Notes under the pieces: model-generated | Told to the model about the DNA's origin: nothing | Database searches by the model: none | The model's input: the letters and a program-made list of their open reading frames with translations, nothing else | Shown: piece after piece, positions 45,298 through 55,135 of the stretch | How positions within the stretch are numbered: the stretch's first letter is position 1 | Layout: every line of letters begins with the position of its first letter | From: Pantoea piersonii | GTDB lineage: Bacteria > Pseudomonadota > Gammaproteobacteria > Enterobacterales > Enterobacteriaceae | Reading direction: 5' to 3' | DNA: 64,000 bases | NCBI RefSeq assembly: GCF_003612015.1 | Contig: NZ_RARB01000001.1 | Coordinates: 1,116,001 to 1,180,000, forward strand | Program-made: the position numbers and the translations under genes

Positions 45298-47424
45298 TTA
45301 ATGTCCGCAACCTTTGCATCCGCCGCATCCGCCCTCTTTAACGGGCTGCAGCGCAGGCTGTCTGGTGAAGCGCAACTGACGCAGAAGCGTGACGGCTGCG
45401 ACGCCTGCGGCAATGACCCCTGCTATACAGATCAGACTGAAACCGGGATGCTGAGTGAAGGTGCCGGTTTGGTAAACCAGGGTGGCGGCGCCATAGGCCA
45501 CGATCGTTCCCCAGATCAGGGCGAACCACATCCACTGACGTCCCGCCTCTTTCGCTAAAGCGCCCATCACCGAGGCGCACGGCACGTAGAGCAAGACGAA
45601 GACCAGATAGCTATAGGCCGCCAGCGAGCTGCCGAACATCGTCTGCATCACGCCTACCGCGCCCTGGCTCATCTCGCCGTCCCCTTTGCTCGCTTCAACC
45701 GGATTAAACAGCGTCTGCGGGCTGAGCGCCTCCTTCAGGTTTTGCCAGGTTTCATCCAGCGCGTCGGCAAAGACCGCCGACAGGCTCTGCGCAGGCCCGG
45801 CGTCTGGCGCGTTTTGCGGCTCCGCCAGATAAAGCGCGTTCAGGGTGCCGACCACGCTCTCTTTCGCCATTGCGCCGGTTACCAGTCCGACCGTCGCCTG
45901 CCAGTTATCGGCCCGAACGCCCATGGGGGTAAACAAAGGCGTCAGGTAACGGCTGGCTGAGGCGAGCACGGAGTCGTCGACGCGCTGCGCGATCTCGCCT
46001 TTCGCCGTCAGGCCGGAAAGCAGACTGATGATTACGCAGGCTGCGACGATCACCGCGCCCGCGCGGATAACAAAGGCGTGTAGCCGAAACCAGGTTTGTA
46101 GCAGCAGACTACGCATGACCGGCACATGCCACAGCGGCAGCTCCATAATGACGCGCGACGACGCCCCCTTCAGCAGGGTGTGCTTTAACACCAGCCCGGT
46201 GAAGACAGCCGCCACAATGCCAAGCAGGTAGAGCGTAAAAATTAGCCCGGCGCCGGCGTTGCCAAAAAAGGCCGTGGAGAAAACGGCAAATATCGCCAGC
46301 CTGGCACCGCAGGACATAAAGGGCGCCATCAGCATCGTGACCAGCCTCTCCCGCTCGGTTTCAAGCGTTCGCGCGCCCATCACCGCCGGCACGTTGCAGC
46401 CAAAGCCAACGATCAGCGGGACAAAGGATTTTCCCGGCAGGCCAAGCCAGCGCATAAGACGATCGACGACAAAGGCGGCGCGCGCCATATAGCCGGACTC
46501 TTCCAGCACCGTCAGAAAGAAGAACATCAGCGCCAGCTGCGGCACCAGCGGCAGTACGGTGGCGATCCCGCCGCCAATGCCCTGCGCCAGAAACGAGGTG
46601 AGCCAGCCGGGAAGATGGAGCGTCGCGCAAAGCTGGGCAGTACCGTCGATAAACAGCGCGGTAGAGCCCTTGTCAAACACCGGCTGCAGCGCGCCGCCGA
46701 TATTAATGGAGAGATAGAACATCAGGTACATCACCCCCAGAAACAGGGGAAAACCGAGCCAGCGATTAAGGAACAGATTATCCAGTAGTTGCGTCAGACG
46801 GTGGGCGGTATGAGACGCCTGATCGCAGGTTGCCTCACAGATCGCATTGATGCGCGCCAGACGTGCCTCATGGCTCACCTCTGCCCGGTTCACCAGCAGC
46901 GCTGCGGCAGGCGCGGCAGCGACGCGATCGATAGCCGCCAGCAGGTCCGGCAGCCCTTCCGCGGTCGAGGCGGACATCGATACCACCGGACAACCCAGCT
47001 GTGCGGCCAGCGTATCGGCATCCAGAGTAATGCCGCACTTTCTGGCGACGTCGGCCATATTAAGCACCACGATCATGGGCAAATTCAGCTCGCGCAGCTG
47101 CAAAGTGAGCCACAGGCTTTTTTCGAGGCTGGAGGCGTCAACCACGTTGATTAACACATCCGCCTGGCCGCTCATAACGTAGCTGCAGGTCACCCGCTCG
47201 TCGGCGGACATCCCGTCCTCGGCGTGTACCGTTTCAAGAGAATAGATACCCGGCAAATCAATCAGGGTCACGGACGACTGCCCCGTAGCGAAAGTGCCCT
47301 GCTTACGCTCAACGGTAACGCCCGGCCAGTTGCCGGTGCGCTGGCGCAGCCCGGTCAGCAGGTTGAAAAGCGTGGTTTTACCCGCGTTAGGGTTGCCAGC
47401 CAGTACGGCATTAATGCTTTTCAT
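45298..47424 (-). CDS. feoB: Ferrous iron permease FeoB
   Basis: 708 residues. The N-terminal G domain has G1 GNPNAGKT (10-17), G3 DLPG (56-59) and G4 NMAD (122-125). The membrane part shows the Gate core motifs, VGFGCNVPAVMGART and APFMSCGARLAIFAV, with both conserved cysteines. It is about 65 residues shorter than E. coli FeoB (773 aa), and ends in a cysteine-rich tail (GGCGGCKGCGH) that resembles FeoC-replacing tails in other bacteria. Imports Fe(II) at the inner membrane. Overlaps feoA by 4 bases; feoC is absent. Confidence 0.93.
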   Translation of the reverse strand: MKSINAVLAGNPNAGKTTLFNLLTGLRQRTGNWPGVTVERKQGTFATGQSSVTLIDLPGIYSLETVHAEDGMSADERVTCSYVMSGQADVLINVVDASSLEKSLWLTLQLRELNLPMIVVLNMADVARKCGITLDADTLAAQLGCPVVSMSASTAEGLPDLLAAIDRVAAAPAAALLVNRAEVSHEARLARINAICEATCDQASHTAHRLTQLLDNLFLNRWLGFPLFLGVMYLMFYLSINIGGALQPVFDKGSTALFIDGTAQLCATLHLPGWLTSFLAQGIGGGIATVLPLVPQLALMFFFLTVLEESGYMARAAFVVDRLMRWLGLPGKSFVPLIVGFGCNVPAVMGARTLETERERLVTMLMAPFMSCGARLAIFAVFSTAFFGNAGAGLIFTLYLLGIVAAVFTGLVLKHTLLKGASSRVIMELPLWHVPVMRSLLLQTWFRLHAFVIRAGAVIVAACVIISLLSGLTAKGEIAQRVDDSVLASASRYLTPLFTPMGVRADNWQATVGLVTGAMAKESVVGTLNALYLAEPQNAPDAGPAQSLSAVFADALDETWQNLKEALSPQTLFNPVEASKGDGEMSQGAVGVMQTMFGSSLAAYSYLVFVLLYVPCASVMGALAKEAGRQWMWFALIWGTIVAYGAATLVYQTGTFTQHPGFSLICIAGVIAAGVAAVTLLRQLRFTRQPALQPVKEGGCGGCKGCGH

Positions 47425-47660
47425 GCGCCCTCACCTCCGTTAACCGGCTCAAGACGCAGCATCGCCAGCTCAGATTTACGTAGCGCATAGCTGGTGTGGC
47501 GAATACGAACTTCAGCCGGATCGCCCAGCGGAGCGAACCTGACGATATCGATTACCGCGCCCGGCACGAAACCCAGTGAAAAAAGTTTGCGGCTGAACAG
47601 CCTGGACAGGTCGCTCTGGAAACCTGTAATGCGCCATTGAGTGCCAGGTTTTATCAACAT
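47421..47660 (-). CDS. feoA: Ferrous iron transport protein FeoA
   Basis: 79 residues of SH3-like fold: MLIKPGTQWRITGFQSDLSRLFSRKLFSLGFVPGAVIDIVRFAPLGDPAEVRIRHTSYALRKSELAMLRLEPV, with the conserved LGFVPGA turn and the RKSEL end. FeoA helps FeoB function and may bind its G domain. ATG 47660 has GGAGA 7 bases upstream; the frame open to 47690 starts in the leader. Upstream lies a Fur/FNR-like region. Operon feoAB on the minus strand. Confidence 0.92.
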   Translation of the reverse strand: MLIKPGTQWRITGFQSDLSRLFSRKLFSLGFVPGAVIDIVRFAPLGDPAEVRIRHTSYALRKSELAMLRLEPVNGGEGA

Positions 47661-47700
47661 GATCTCATCTCCGATAGGTCTGTGGCGCAACTATGCGATT

Positions 47701-47731
47701 GCGAACAATTCTCGTTATTGATTTAGATCGC
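47701..47731 (-). promoter_or_regulatory. Fur-like and FNR-like sites upstream of feoAB
   Basis: On the minus strand, the 19 bases at 47719-47701 match the Fur consensus at 12 of 19 positions (core ATAACGAGAATTGTT). The overlapping TTGATTTAGATCGC (47718-47731, plus strand) matches TTGAT-N4-ATCAA at 8 of 10. Both regulators control feo in E. coli. Confidence 0.45.
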
Positions 47732-47872
47732 GTTTGTCGCGGGAACCGGAGCAAATAGTGGTGGGGTTTAAGCAGGGTTGACGTTGCGGCTTCTTTCTGG
47801 CCTGGGTCGTTATACGCCTGTTGACGCAACAGCACAGAGAATTGGCGCACCTGTTCTGAATGGATGCTTCCC

Positions 47873-48055
47873 ATGTTGAAACCTGCTGCGCTTTTCGCCT
47901 GTCTGCTGCTCGTCAGCTGCGCGGCGACGCCCGACCGTCAGGCAAAGAATCGTGACGCGCTGCCCGAGTGCGTTTCGCATGACAGCGAGATTGACTGCAC
48001 ATGGAGCGATGTGCCCGACGATCCCTCCTCTGACGCGGCACGGGATGCGCCATAA
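47873..48055 (+). CDS. Small hypothetical lipoprotein, 60 aa
   Basis: 60 residues beginning MLKPAALFACLLLVSCAATP, with a clear lipoprotein signal (lipobox LVSC, Cys16). The mature part is short and acidic, with a second cysteine pair (ECVSH, IDCTW). I do not recognise the family. No strong ribosome binding site precedes ATG 47873, but the signal peptide makes this start likely. It lies between divergent feoA and the converging EAL gene, with its own probable promoter. Confidence 0.6.
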   Translation: MLKPAALFACLLLVSCAATPDRQAKNRDALPECVSHDSEIDCTWSDVPDDPSSDAARDAP

Positions 48056-48067
48056 AAAGCGCGAGCT

Positions 48068-49849
48068 TCAGCTGCATTTATTGCGCAGCTTCCAGTTCAG
48101 CCACGCATCAAGTTCCCGATCGGGAAGCGGTTTGGCATAAAAATAGCCCTGAGCCTGGTCACAGCCATATTCACTCAGCATACCTGCCACATCGGCGCTC
48201 TCTATTCCTTCGGCCAGCACGACATAGTCCAGCTCTTTCAGCATGGTGATAATATTTCGCGCAATGATGCGCGACGCGGTATCGGATGAAAGCCCGCTAA
48301 TTAAAGAGCGGTCCAGCTTGATAACGTCCAGCGGCATGCGGCGAAGGTAGCTGATATTGCTGTATCCGGTGCCAAAATCGTCCAGCGATATGCCAAAACC
48401 GCGCAGCTTGAGCATCTCCAGACCGCGCATGGCTGCCGGACTTTCAATCAGGCGTTCAGTCTCCAGACACTCCACGCCAAGCAGCGAGGTGGGTAGCCTG
48501 ACTTTCAACATTTTATCTTCAAGAAGGTCCGCAAATCCGGGACGGGCAAAATCGTGCAGGCTGACGTTGACCGACACGGGCAGCTGTATGCAGTGATTAC
48601 GCAACCTCGCCAGGCGCGCAATAGCGCGATCGATAACCCAGGCGTTCATGTCATGCAGCAGCTCTGTCTGCTCCGCCAGCGGGACGAAAGCGGAGGGCGA
48701 TAATTCCCCCAGTACGGGATGACGCCAGCGAATAAGCGCCTCCAGCCCGACAGGTGCGCCTGTCTGCAAACAGATTTTGGGTTGATAGGCCAGATAAAGG
48801 CCCTCGTCGCGCTGTAAAGCCGAGGCCAGCTCATGCATCAGGGTAAAGTCGCGCGTGCGGCGAACGTCCTCTGCTGCGCTGAAGGTTCGCGTCGGCACGC
48901 CGCTGCCAATCGCTTCATGTAGCGCGCTAAGCCCGCGACGCAATATCTCCTGCGCGGGTAACGCCACAGCCGTAAAATTCACTTCCCCGGTAAAGGTCGT
49001 CAGGGTGACAGAGAGCCCTTCCCCCAGATCCGCGCTGATGCCCTCCATGCGATCCGCCACCCGGGCTGCGCTCAGCCCGCTGCTTTCGCTGACCAGTAGC
49101 GCAAAACGTCCGGTCGCCACGGTGTAAAGCAGATCGCCCGGCCCAAGACGGAGGCGCAGAGGCAAAAGCGTAGCGACATCTTTTAGCAGCCCCTCCACCG
49201 GCCCCATTCCCATAGAGCGCGCCAGTTCATAAGCGCGCGGCATGTCGATACAGTCGATCAGCACCAGCCGACGCGGCAGATTGTCGCCGCCCGTTGCCAG
49301 ATATTGCAGATCGCGGATCAGGCGCTGGCGATTGGGCAAACCGGTGACGGGATCGGTAAAGCCGGCCGAGTGCCAGGCTTCCAGAAAAGAGATGACCAGC
49401 GCAGCCAGCAGCGTCAGCGCGGTAAGCTGCTCGGCGCTCAGCAGATGCGGCTCGCCGTCGGTGACGCAGAGCGTTCCGAGTATATGACCATTGCGGCTTT
49501 TCAGCGGAACGCCGGCGTAGAAGCGGATATAGGGCTCGCCGACGACAAACTTATGCTTTACAAAACGGGCATCCAGCAAGGTGTCCGACACCACCATCGG
49601 CGTTTCGTTATCTATCACATAGCGGCAAAGCGAATCTTCACGCGTCGAGTGCCTGAGAGAGAAGTTGCGCGCGGCCCTGATGTACTGAAATTCATCGTCA
49701 ACGATGGAAATAAAACAGCCAGGAATGCCGAGCGCCTGGCTTGCCAGCCGGACAAATTTTTCGAGTACGCCATCACGGCTTTCGTCAGGTTCACGAAACG
49801 CCTCAAGCGCGCGGGTGCGACTCTCTGGGTCGACAGAACATGTTTGCAT
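48068..49849 (-). CDS. GAF - degenerate GGDEF - EAL protein, predicted c-di-GMP phosphodiesterase
   Basis: 593 residues: GAF domain (about 25-155), GGDEF-like domain (about 160-325) and EAL domain (about 335-590). The GGDEF site is replaced by ATGRF (246-249), so it should not make c-di-GMP. The EAL domain keeps the catalytic set: Glu370 (EAL), Asn428 (SVNVS), Glu463, Asp490-Asp491 (LDDFGTGYS), Lys511, Glu547 (LAEGIE) and Gln567 (QGYFYAKPL), so it probably degrades c-di-GMP, with GAF as sensor. ATG 49849 follows GGAGG. It is divergent from a chemoreceptor gene, which suggests a shared motility function. Confidence 0.9.
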   Translation of the reverse strand: MQTCSVDPESRTRALEAFREPDESRDGVLEKFVRLASQALGIPGCFISIVDDEFQYIRAARNFSLRHSTREDSLCRYVIDNETPMVVSDTLLDARFVKHKFVVGEPYIRFYAGVPLKSRNGHILGTLCVTDGEPHLLSAEQLTALTLLAALVISFLEAWHSAGFTDPVTGLPNRQRLIRDLQYLATGGDNLPRRLVLIDCIDMPRAYELARSMGMGPVEGLLKDVATLLPLRLRLGPGDLLYTVATGRFALLVSESSGLSAARVADRMEGISADLGEGLSVTLTTFTGEVNFTAVALPAQEILRRGLSALHEAIGSGVPTRTFSAAEDVRRTRDFTLMHELASALQRDEGLYLAYQPKICLQTGAPVGLEALIRWRHPVLGELSPSAFVPLAEQTELLHDMNAWVIDRAIARLARLRNHCIQLPVSVNVSLHDFARPGFADLLEDKMLKVRLPTSLLGVECLETERLIESPAAMRGLEMLKLRGFGISLDDFGTGYSNISYLRRMPLDVIKLDRSLISGLSSDTASRIIARNIITMLKELDYVVLAEGIESADVAGMLSEYGCDQAQGYFYAKPLPDRELDAWLNWKLRNKCS

Positions 49850-50180
49850 GGATCCTCCGGCCCGCCCCACCTCTGGAACGAAACAGAAATAAAAAGTGTG
49901 TAATCAACAAGCCGGATAAATCCTGTCAGGACAACAGGAAAAAAGCAGGTTTCTGGTACCAAATTTTAAGCGCATTCCGCTGCCTAGGCACAGCAAAATA
50001 TTTAAAACAATGCCAAAAAATCCGAAAGATAAAAAAATTACAAAATGATCGTTTTCTTTTTCCTGTTTGGCTGCCAGACTGTAGCCAGCCATAAGATAGC
50101 GCGCAATTAAATAGCAGGCTACTTTAATTATAAAATACGATAAACATTTACACAGCGATAACAACACCGGGGAATCCTCT
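49850..50180. other. Divergent promoter region between EAL gene and chemoreceptor
   Basis: 331 bp, rich in A and T from about 49980 onward. I find no gene and no acceptable sigma-28 promoter: TACGATAA (50136-50143) is only a partial match. A short palindrome, TCCTGTCAGGA (49920-49930), lies near the EAL start side. Confidence 0.5.
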
Positions 50181-51626
50181 ATGTATTTTCTCAGAAACTT
50201 TACTATCCGCAGGGTCGTACAGGTCATTTTGCTTGCCGCCCTGCTTGTCGTCGCGCTGGCAGGCACCTACGGTTCTGCTGTTCTGCATGATATGCACCAG
50301 CGAGACGGGGGCAGAGACGCCCTCACCGCGCAGCTTCTCTTTCTGACGCATGCCGGGAATGTAATGGCCTCAGGCTCCCCTGCGGAAAAAGCGGCGCTGC
50401 AGGCAGATCTGCCCCAGGAGGCCGCCTGGGCGCCTGTGCGTCGTGCGCTGAGCGAGACGCCTGCGCTGTTTTCGGCTGCGTCAAATGAGCGCCTGGTCTG
50501 GCTTCAGCATCAGCTCGCGTCGGACGAAGCGGCGATGACCCGGGATCGCCATCGCCTGGAAGCCGCCTTTATTATCGCAGCGCTGGTGACGCTGGGGTTG
50601 CTGGCTTTTTGCGACCGCTTCCTGGTAACGCACCTTGTTAAACCGCTTGGCGTGATGCGTGAGTATTTCAAGAGGATTGCCGCGGGCGATCTCTCGCGAG
50701 AGCCGCAAGAATTTGGTCGTAACTGTGTGGGGCAACTGGTTCCGCTGGTCAGGCTGATGCAGCAAAGCTTGCTGACTACCGTGCTGTCCGTACGCGATAA
50801 CACGGTTGTTCTGCGTCAGGAAGCGGCTGATATCGCAGCCGGCAACACCGATCTCTCCGATCGCACTACCCGTCAGGCTGCGGCGCTTGAGCAGACCGCA
50901 GCCAGCATGGAAGAGCTGACCGCAACGGTAAAAAACAACGCGCTGAGCGCGCGGGAAGCCCGCGAGCTTGCAGGTGCGACTACTCATACCACGCAGCAAG
51001 GAGAGACGCTGGTGACATCGGTCTCGACGCTGATGAGCGATATCGCCGAAGAGGCGGAAAAAATCCGTCAGTTTACGGCCACCATCAACAGCATCGCATT
51101 CCAGACGAATATTCTGGCGTTAAATGCAGCCGTTGAGGCGGCGCGAGCCGGTGAACAGGGCCGCGGCTTCGCCGTCGTCGCCTCTGAGGTGCGGACGCTG
51201 GCCCAGCGAAGCGCCGCTGCCGCCAAAGAGATCGAAGGGTTGATTAGCGGCGCGGTCACGCGCGTGCAGGAAGGCGCGGTGGTTGCCGCACGGGCGGGCG
51301 ACACCATGGGAAGCGTGACGAAGAGCGTTGCTGCCGTGAACGATCTTATCGGGCAAATCGCTCTGGCCTCCGATGAGCAGAGTAAAGGCATTTCTCAGGT
51401 AACACTGGCTATTGCCGATCTTGACCGCGTAACGCAACAGAACGCCTCGCTCGTTCAGCAGGTCACCGCCTCCGCCGGCAGCCTCAGCGGACGAACGGAA
51501 ACCCTTGCCAGCGCGATCAGCCACTTTAAAACTGCTGACCTGCCGGCGGAAGACGGGCATCTTCTCGCTAGCCCCAACGGCGTTAACCCGTTTGCGGCGG
51601 CGCAGAGGTTAAGCGGCATACGCTAA
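50181..51626 (+). CDS. Methyl-accepting chemotaxis protein, short periplasmic domain
   Basis: 481 residues. Membrane segments at about 11-31 and 127-145 enclose a periplasmic domain of only about 95 residues; HAMP and the signalling domain follow ([41 protein letters not shown]). It lacks a C-terminal CheR pentapeptide. The NFTIR start and the [20 protein letters not shown] segment are shared with the receptor at 12720-14381, so the two are paralogs that differ mainly in sensing domain. Ligand unknown. ATG 50181 is preceded by a weak GGGGAATCCTCT. Confidence 0.92.
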   Translation: MYFLRNFTIRRVVQVILLAALLVVALAGTYGSAVLHDMHQRDGGRDALTAQLLFLTHAGNVMASGSPAEKAALQADLPQEAAWAPVRRALSETPALFSAASNERLVWLQHQLASDEAAMTRDRHRLEAAFIIAALVTLGLLAFCDRFLVTHLVKPLGVMREYFKRIAAGDLSREPQEFGRNCVGQLVPLVRLMQQSLLTTVLSVRDNTVVLRQEAADIAAGNTDLSDRTTRQAAALEQTAASMEELTATVKNNALSAREARELAGATTHTTQQGETLVTSVSTLMSDIAEEAEKIRQFTATINSIAFQTNILALNAAVEAARAGEQGRGFAVVASEVRTLAQRSAAAAKEIEGLISGAVTRVQEGAVVAARAGDTMGSVTKSVAAVNDLIGQIALASDEQSKGISQVTLAIADLDRVTQQNASLVQQVTASAGSLSGRTETLASAISHFKTADLPAEDGHLLASPNGVNPFAAAQRLSGIR

Positions 51627-51630
51627 ACCA

Positions 51631-51834
51631 TCAGGAACAGGGGCGGCGCGGTGGCGGGTTGTCTTCCAGCCAGCTGCGCACCTTTTCTATATCCTGCCCC
51701 GCTTCTTTTACGGCGCGTATAAGCCGATCCTGGGTGATATGCAGCGTCAGCATCCAGAAAGTGATTTGCCACTGTTCGCTGACTTCCACGCAGGAAAGAT
51801 CAGCAGGGACGCGACGAACGATGGGGTCTCTCAT
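51631..51834 (-). CDS. DUF3606-domain small protein, 67 aa
   Basis: 67 residues: MRDPIVRRVPADLSCVEVSEQWQITFWMLTLHITQDRLIRAVKEAGQDIEKVRSWL... The pattern (disordered start, then EXWXXXYW, helix with L..AV...G....VR..L) fits DUF3606, a small family of unknown function found in many proteobacteria. AAGGA 7 bases upstream supports ATG 51834 rather than 51876. It converges on the chemoreceptor gene. Role unknown. Confidence 0.75.
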   Translation of the reverse strand: MRDPIVRRVPADLSCVEVSEQWQITFWMLTLHITQDRLIRAVKEAGQDIEKVRSWLEDNPPPRRPCS

Positions 51835-52230
51835 ATCTTTGTCCTTATTACCGGCAAAGGAAAAGCACCGGGACAATATTCAGCGTACGAAGCCCCCCAT
51901 CCTGAATGTCTGGTACAGGATATAAAGCGGATTTATCCCTAAACGATTGTGAAGATAAATTATGAGAGGGTTCCGAGAGCGAAACCCAATTGAAAGGAGC
52001 CAGTTAATATTAAAGTGCGTTAAAAACCGATCCCATTAACCGCCACGCTAATTACATTAACAATGTTATTACATGCACCTGCGATATCAGGCAGTGACGG
52101 CGGATGATCAGACAGAAACAGAAACTTTCGCGCCTGTTACAGAAATTCTGTTATCTCTTTACCGATTGTTTTGTGTATGCCAAACAGAGTCCTGCTGAAA
52201 CATGACTGGCTGCACAGAGAGAAACTTTTT
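51835..52230. other. A/T-rich intergenic region
   Basis: 396 bp between the DUF3606 gene and the small HTH gene. A 25-codon frame at 51961-52038 has no ribosome binding site and is not called. I see no terminator or regulatory palindrome that I trust. Confidence 0.4.
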
Positions 52231-52461
52231 ATGAAGACAAAACCCTTTAAGCCAGGCGTCATTGTACAGAGCGATGTGCGTTCCCTTCGGGTCGCCGCTG
52301 GCCTGACTCAGGAGCGCGCCGCTGAACGCTTCAACCTGAGCCTGCGCAGCTGGCAACTTAAAGAGGCTGTATCCAGTCCCGGGCTGCTCAGCCAGGGAGA
52401 ATATGAACTGCTGTTATTACTGGCTGGTAAACACCCCCATTTTATTCTGGCGTCTCGCTAA
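52231..52461 (+). CDS. Small helix-turn-helix protein, 76 aa
   Basis: 76 residues from ATG 52231: MKTKPFKPGVIVQSDVRSLRVAAGLTQERAAERFNLSLRSWQLKEAVSS. Residues 14-45 look like an XRE-type helix-turn-helix (LRVAAGLTQERAAERFNLSLRSWQ), as in small single-domain regulators. An upstream ATG at 52171 extends the frame, but the added residues are unlike the family. The ribosome binding site is weak. The gene stands between the DUF3606 gene and a chemoreceptor gene. Target and partner are unknown. Confidence 0.65.
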   Translation: MKTKPFKPGVIVQSDVRSLRVAAGLTQERAAERFNLSLRSWQLKEAVSSPGLLSQGEYELLLLLAGKHPHFILASR

Positions 52462-52678
52462 CACCCTCAAGCATGGATGCTTATCAATATAAACGTAGCG
52501 CTTTAAGCCTGTCACTTAACATTCTATTTAAAATAAACAACATAAAGATAACCCACCGCGAAACAGACGCATCCCCTCTCGCAGAATTTTAATTGAAGGG
52601 GAAAAGAAACATGCCGATAACTAATCAGTTTTGCGATTCAGCAGACTGTTTTGTTAACGTATGGGGAACGGGAAAGCT

Positions 52679-54229
52679 ATGTTTAAAAATTTACCTGTCA
52701 AGAAAAAATTCCTTCTTGCTTTTGGCACTGTTGTTGTTTTGTTGCTGGCGCTCTGCACCACTTTCTACAACAACTTTTCCAGTATCGTAAATTCCAATGA
52801 CTGGAATATTCACAGCTGGCGCGTCATCGATAAAAGCCGCGCGCTGACCCAGAGTCTGGTGAATATGGAGACGGGCCTGCGCGGCTATGCCATTAATGGT
52901 AAAGAGGAAATGCTGGAGCCCTGGAAGTCGGGCAAAGATGACTTTGTTAAGTTTCTGCAGGAAGCAAAATCGCTGACCGCTGATAACCCTGCTCAGCAGG
53001 AGCGCCTGAACAATTTACTGAAGCAGGAGCAAGAGTGGCAGGAAAAATTCGTCGCTGAACTGCTGACTCATCGTCGCGCGCTCAATGCCGGGACCCTGAC
53101 GCAGGTAGAGTTTAACGCCTCTTTCGAAGCAAATACCGGCAAAGCGCAGATGGATCAGATGCGCAGGACCATTGATGAGATCGTTAACGGCGAGAAAGGC
53201 CTGCTCAGCGAACGACAGAATACCGTTGATTCTATTGAAGCCAGGACCCGGCTGGCCCTGTTTGCTGGCGCGCTGCTGGGTCTGGGTATCGCTTCAGCTT
53301 TAGGCTACATTCTTGCCCGTTCAATTGTTCTGCCGCTTGAAGAGGCGGTAAAAGCGGCCAGAGCGATCGCTGCTGGCGATCTCTCTACAACGCTGGTTAC
53401 CCATTCAAAAGATGAAACCGGTATTTTGATCGCGACCTTCGCCGCCATGCAGGAGCAGCTCAAGAAAGTGGTCTCTGATATTCAGACCGCCGCGTCATCT
53501 ATCGACACAGCGTCTAAAGAGGTGGCGATGGGCAATACCGATCTCTCTGCGCGAACCGAACAGCAGGCCGCCTCGCTGGAAGAAACCTCCGCCAGCATGG
53601 AGGAGTTAACGGCGACCGTCAGACAAAATGCCTCTAATGCGCAAACTGCGAGTAGCCTGGCGTCTGAGGCCTCCCAGGTTGCGCAGCAGGGAGGCGAAGT
53701 GGTCGATAAAGTTGTCACTACCATGGCGGCCATCTTTGATAGCTCGAAAAGCGTGGTCGATATTATCGGTACGATTGAGAGCATTGCGTTTCAGACAAAT
53801 ATCCTGGCGCTGAACGCAGCGGTCGAAGCGGCTCGCGCTGGCGAGCAAGGCCGCGGCTTTGCCGTGGTGGCAAGCGAGGTACGCGCCCTGGCACAGCGCA
53901 GCGCGACAGCGGCGAAAGAGATTAAATCTCTTATTGAAGCCTCAAACCACCGTATCTCAGAAGGCACCGATCTGGTGGCGCAGGCTGGCAAGACGATGAA
54001 TGGCATAGTCACTGCGATCGGCGACGTGTCGCAAATTATGTCTGAAATCTATACCGCCACCGGCGAGCAGGTTAACGGCATCGAGCATGTTGGCATTGCC
54101 ATCACACAGATGGATGAAGTGACTCAGCAAAACGCAGCGCTGGTGCAACAGGCCGCCGCTGCCGCCGCTTCGCTGGAAGATCAGGCGGCGCAGCTAAGCC
54201 GTACCACCGCCATTTTTAAAATCGCCTGA
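52679..54229 (+). CDS. Methyl-accepting chemotaxis protein with CHASE3-like sensor
   Basis: 516 residues. Membrane segments at about 10-30 and 186-208 flank a periplasmic four-helix domain with the CHASE3-type segment [27 protein letters not shown] and the signalling domain follow ([41 protein letters not shown]). There is no C-terminal CheR pentapeptide. GGGA 6 bases before ATG 52679 supports that start over 52661. Unlike the other two receptors here, it does not share the FGRNCVG segment, so it is from a different subgroup. Ligand unknown. Confidence 0.93.
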   Translation: MFKNLPVKKKFLLAFGTVVVLLLALCTTFYNNFSSIVNSNDWNIHSWRVIDKSRALTQSLVNMETGLRGYAINGKEEMLEPWKSGKDDFVKFLQEAKSLTADNPAQQERLNNLLKQEQEWQEKFVAELLTHRRALNAGTLTQVEFNASFEANTGKAQMDQMRRTIDEIVNGEKGLLSERQNTVDSIEARTRLALFAGALLGLGIASALGYILARSIVLPLEEAVKAARAIAAGDLSTTLVTHSKDETGILIATFAAMQEQLKKVVSDIQTAASSIDTASKEVAMGNTDLSARTEQQAASLEETSASMEELTATVRQNASNAQTASSLASEASQVAQQGGEVVDKVVTTMAAIFDSSKSVVDIIGTIESIAFQTNILALNAAVEAARAGEQGRGFAVVASEVRALAQRSATAAKEIKSLIEASNHRISEGTDLVAQAGKTMNGIVTAIGDVSQIMSEIYTATGEQVNGIEHVGIAITQMDEVTQQNAALVQQAAAAAASLEDQAAQLSRTTAIFKIA

Positions 54230-54247
54230 CAGACGATTAACGATCAA

Positions 54248-54275
54248 CAAAACCTCGCGCCTGCGAGGTTTTGTT
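54248..54275 (+). terminator. Terminator after the CHASE3-like receptor gene
   Basis: AAAACCTCGC and GCGAGGTTTTG form a 10-bp stem around GCCT, 19 bases after the stop; the A and T flanks would also serve the converging SDR gene. Confidence 0.85.
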
Positions 54276-54301
54276 ATTGTCAGAATAGCTATAGCCTGGC
54301 T

Positions 54302-55024
54302 TTACCAGGGCACCACCTTGCCAAAACGGTCTAAAAATTCCAGGCCGGGTTTGCTTCGCTTGCGCTCGATCACGCTGACAATATCGGGGATCGTCTCTTC
54401 CAGCGTGTAGGCACCCTCTTCTCCGCCCAGCTCGGTACGGATCCAGCCCGGCGCCAGCAGCAATAAAGCGCGCTCAGGGTAAAGCACCGCCTGTCGCGCG
54501 GCGTAGCTGCGCATGTACTGATTTAAGGCTGCTTTCGTGCCGCGATAGACTTCTCTGCCGCCCTGATGATTATTACCGATACTTCCCTGCCCGGAGGACA
54601 TCACGCCGATCAGCCCGTCCGCGTCGACAAGCTCCTGCAGCCGTTCTGCTACCCGAAGCGGTGAAAGCGCATTGGTTATCATCAGATGGGCAAACTCTTC
54701 GGTACTCACCTCTGCAATGGTGTCGTTCTGATTCCGGTTGGCTATGCCGGCATTGATGAACAGCGCATTAAAACGCTGGTGCCGCAGGCGGTTATGCAGC
54801 CGGGAAAGTTGAGCCTCATCCGTCATATCCAGCTGCTCCAGGGTCAGCGCCTGCGCATAGCGGGCCGCAAGGTTGTCCAGAGCGGCAGAGGCGGCTGCGC
54901 GGATCGTGGCGGTGACGCGCCAGCCGCGAGCGAGCAGCTCTTCAGCCATCGCCAGACCGATGCCGCGCGAGGCGCCAATCAGCAAAATATGAGGGGGTGT
55001 CGTTTGTAACGGGTTCAGCGCCAT
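54302..55024 (-). CDS. Short-chain dehydrogenase/reductase
   Basis: 240 residues of the SDR fold. The nucleotide-binding motif is LIGASRGIGLAMAEEL (about 15-30), the NAG-type motif is FINAGI, and the catalytic Ser (VMSSGQGSIG) and YRGTKAAL (Tyr-x-x-x-Lys) are in place. The substrate is unknown. ATG 55024 follows GGAG with 6-base spacing. It is divergent from a LysR gene, which probably regulates it. Confidence 0.87.
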   Translation of the reverse strand: MALNPLQTTPPHILLIGASRGIGLAMAEELLARGWRVTATIRAAASAALDNLAARYAQALTLEQLDMTDEAQLSRLHNRLRHQRFNALFINAGIANRNQNDTIAEVSTEEFAHLMITNALSPLRVAERLQELVDADGLIGVMSSGQGSIGNNHQGGREVYRGTKAALNQYMRSYAARQAVLYPERALLLLAPGWIRTELGGEEGAYTLEETIPDIVSVIERKRSKPGLEFLDRFGKVVPW

Positions 55025-55135
55025 GTTGATCTCCGGAATCTTCGCAGGGATCTTCAAACTAAACAGGAAAGGAGCATTACACCAGACGCCTCACATGCAA
55101 CAATGGATTGCATCGCACGCAATCAACTCTTTCTT

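Noticed and set aside
47873-48055. Considered the small lipoprotein a chance frame
   Set aside because: Kept as a gene because of the clear signal peptide and lipobox, with lowered confidence.
49900-49920. GCCGGATAA as a sigma-28 -10 element before the receptor at 50181
   Set aside because: It has an extra base against the consensus, is about 260 bases from the gene and the TAAA is at the wrong distance.
51961-52038. 25-codon frame before the small HTH gene
   Set aside because: No ribosome binding site and no recognisable sequence.
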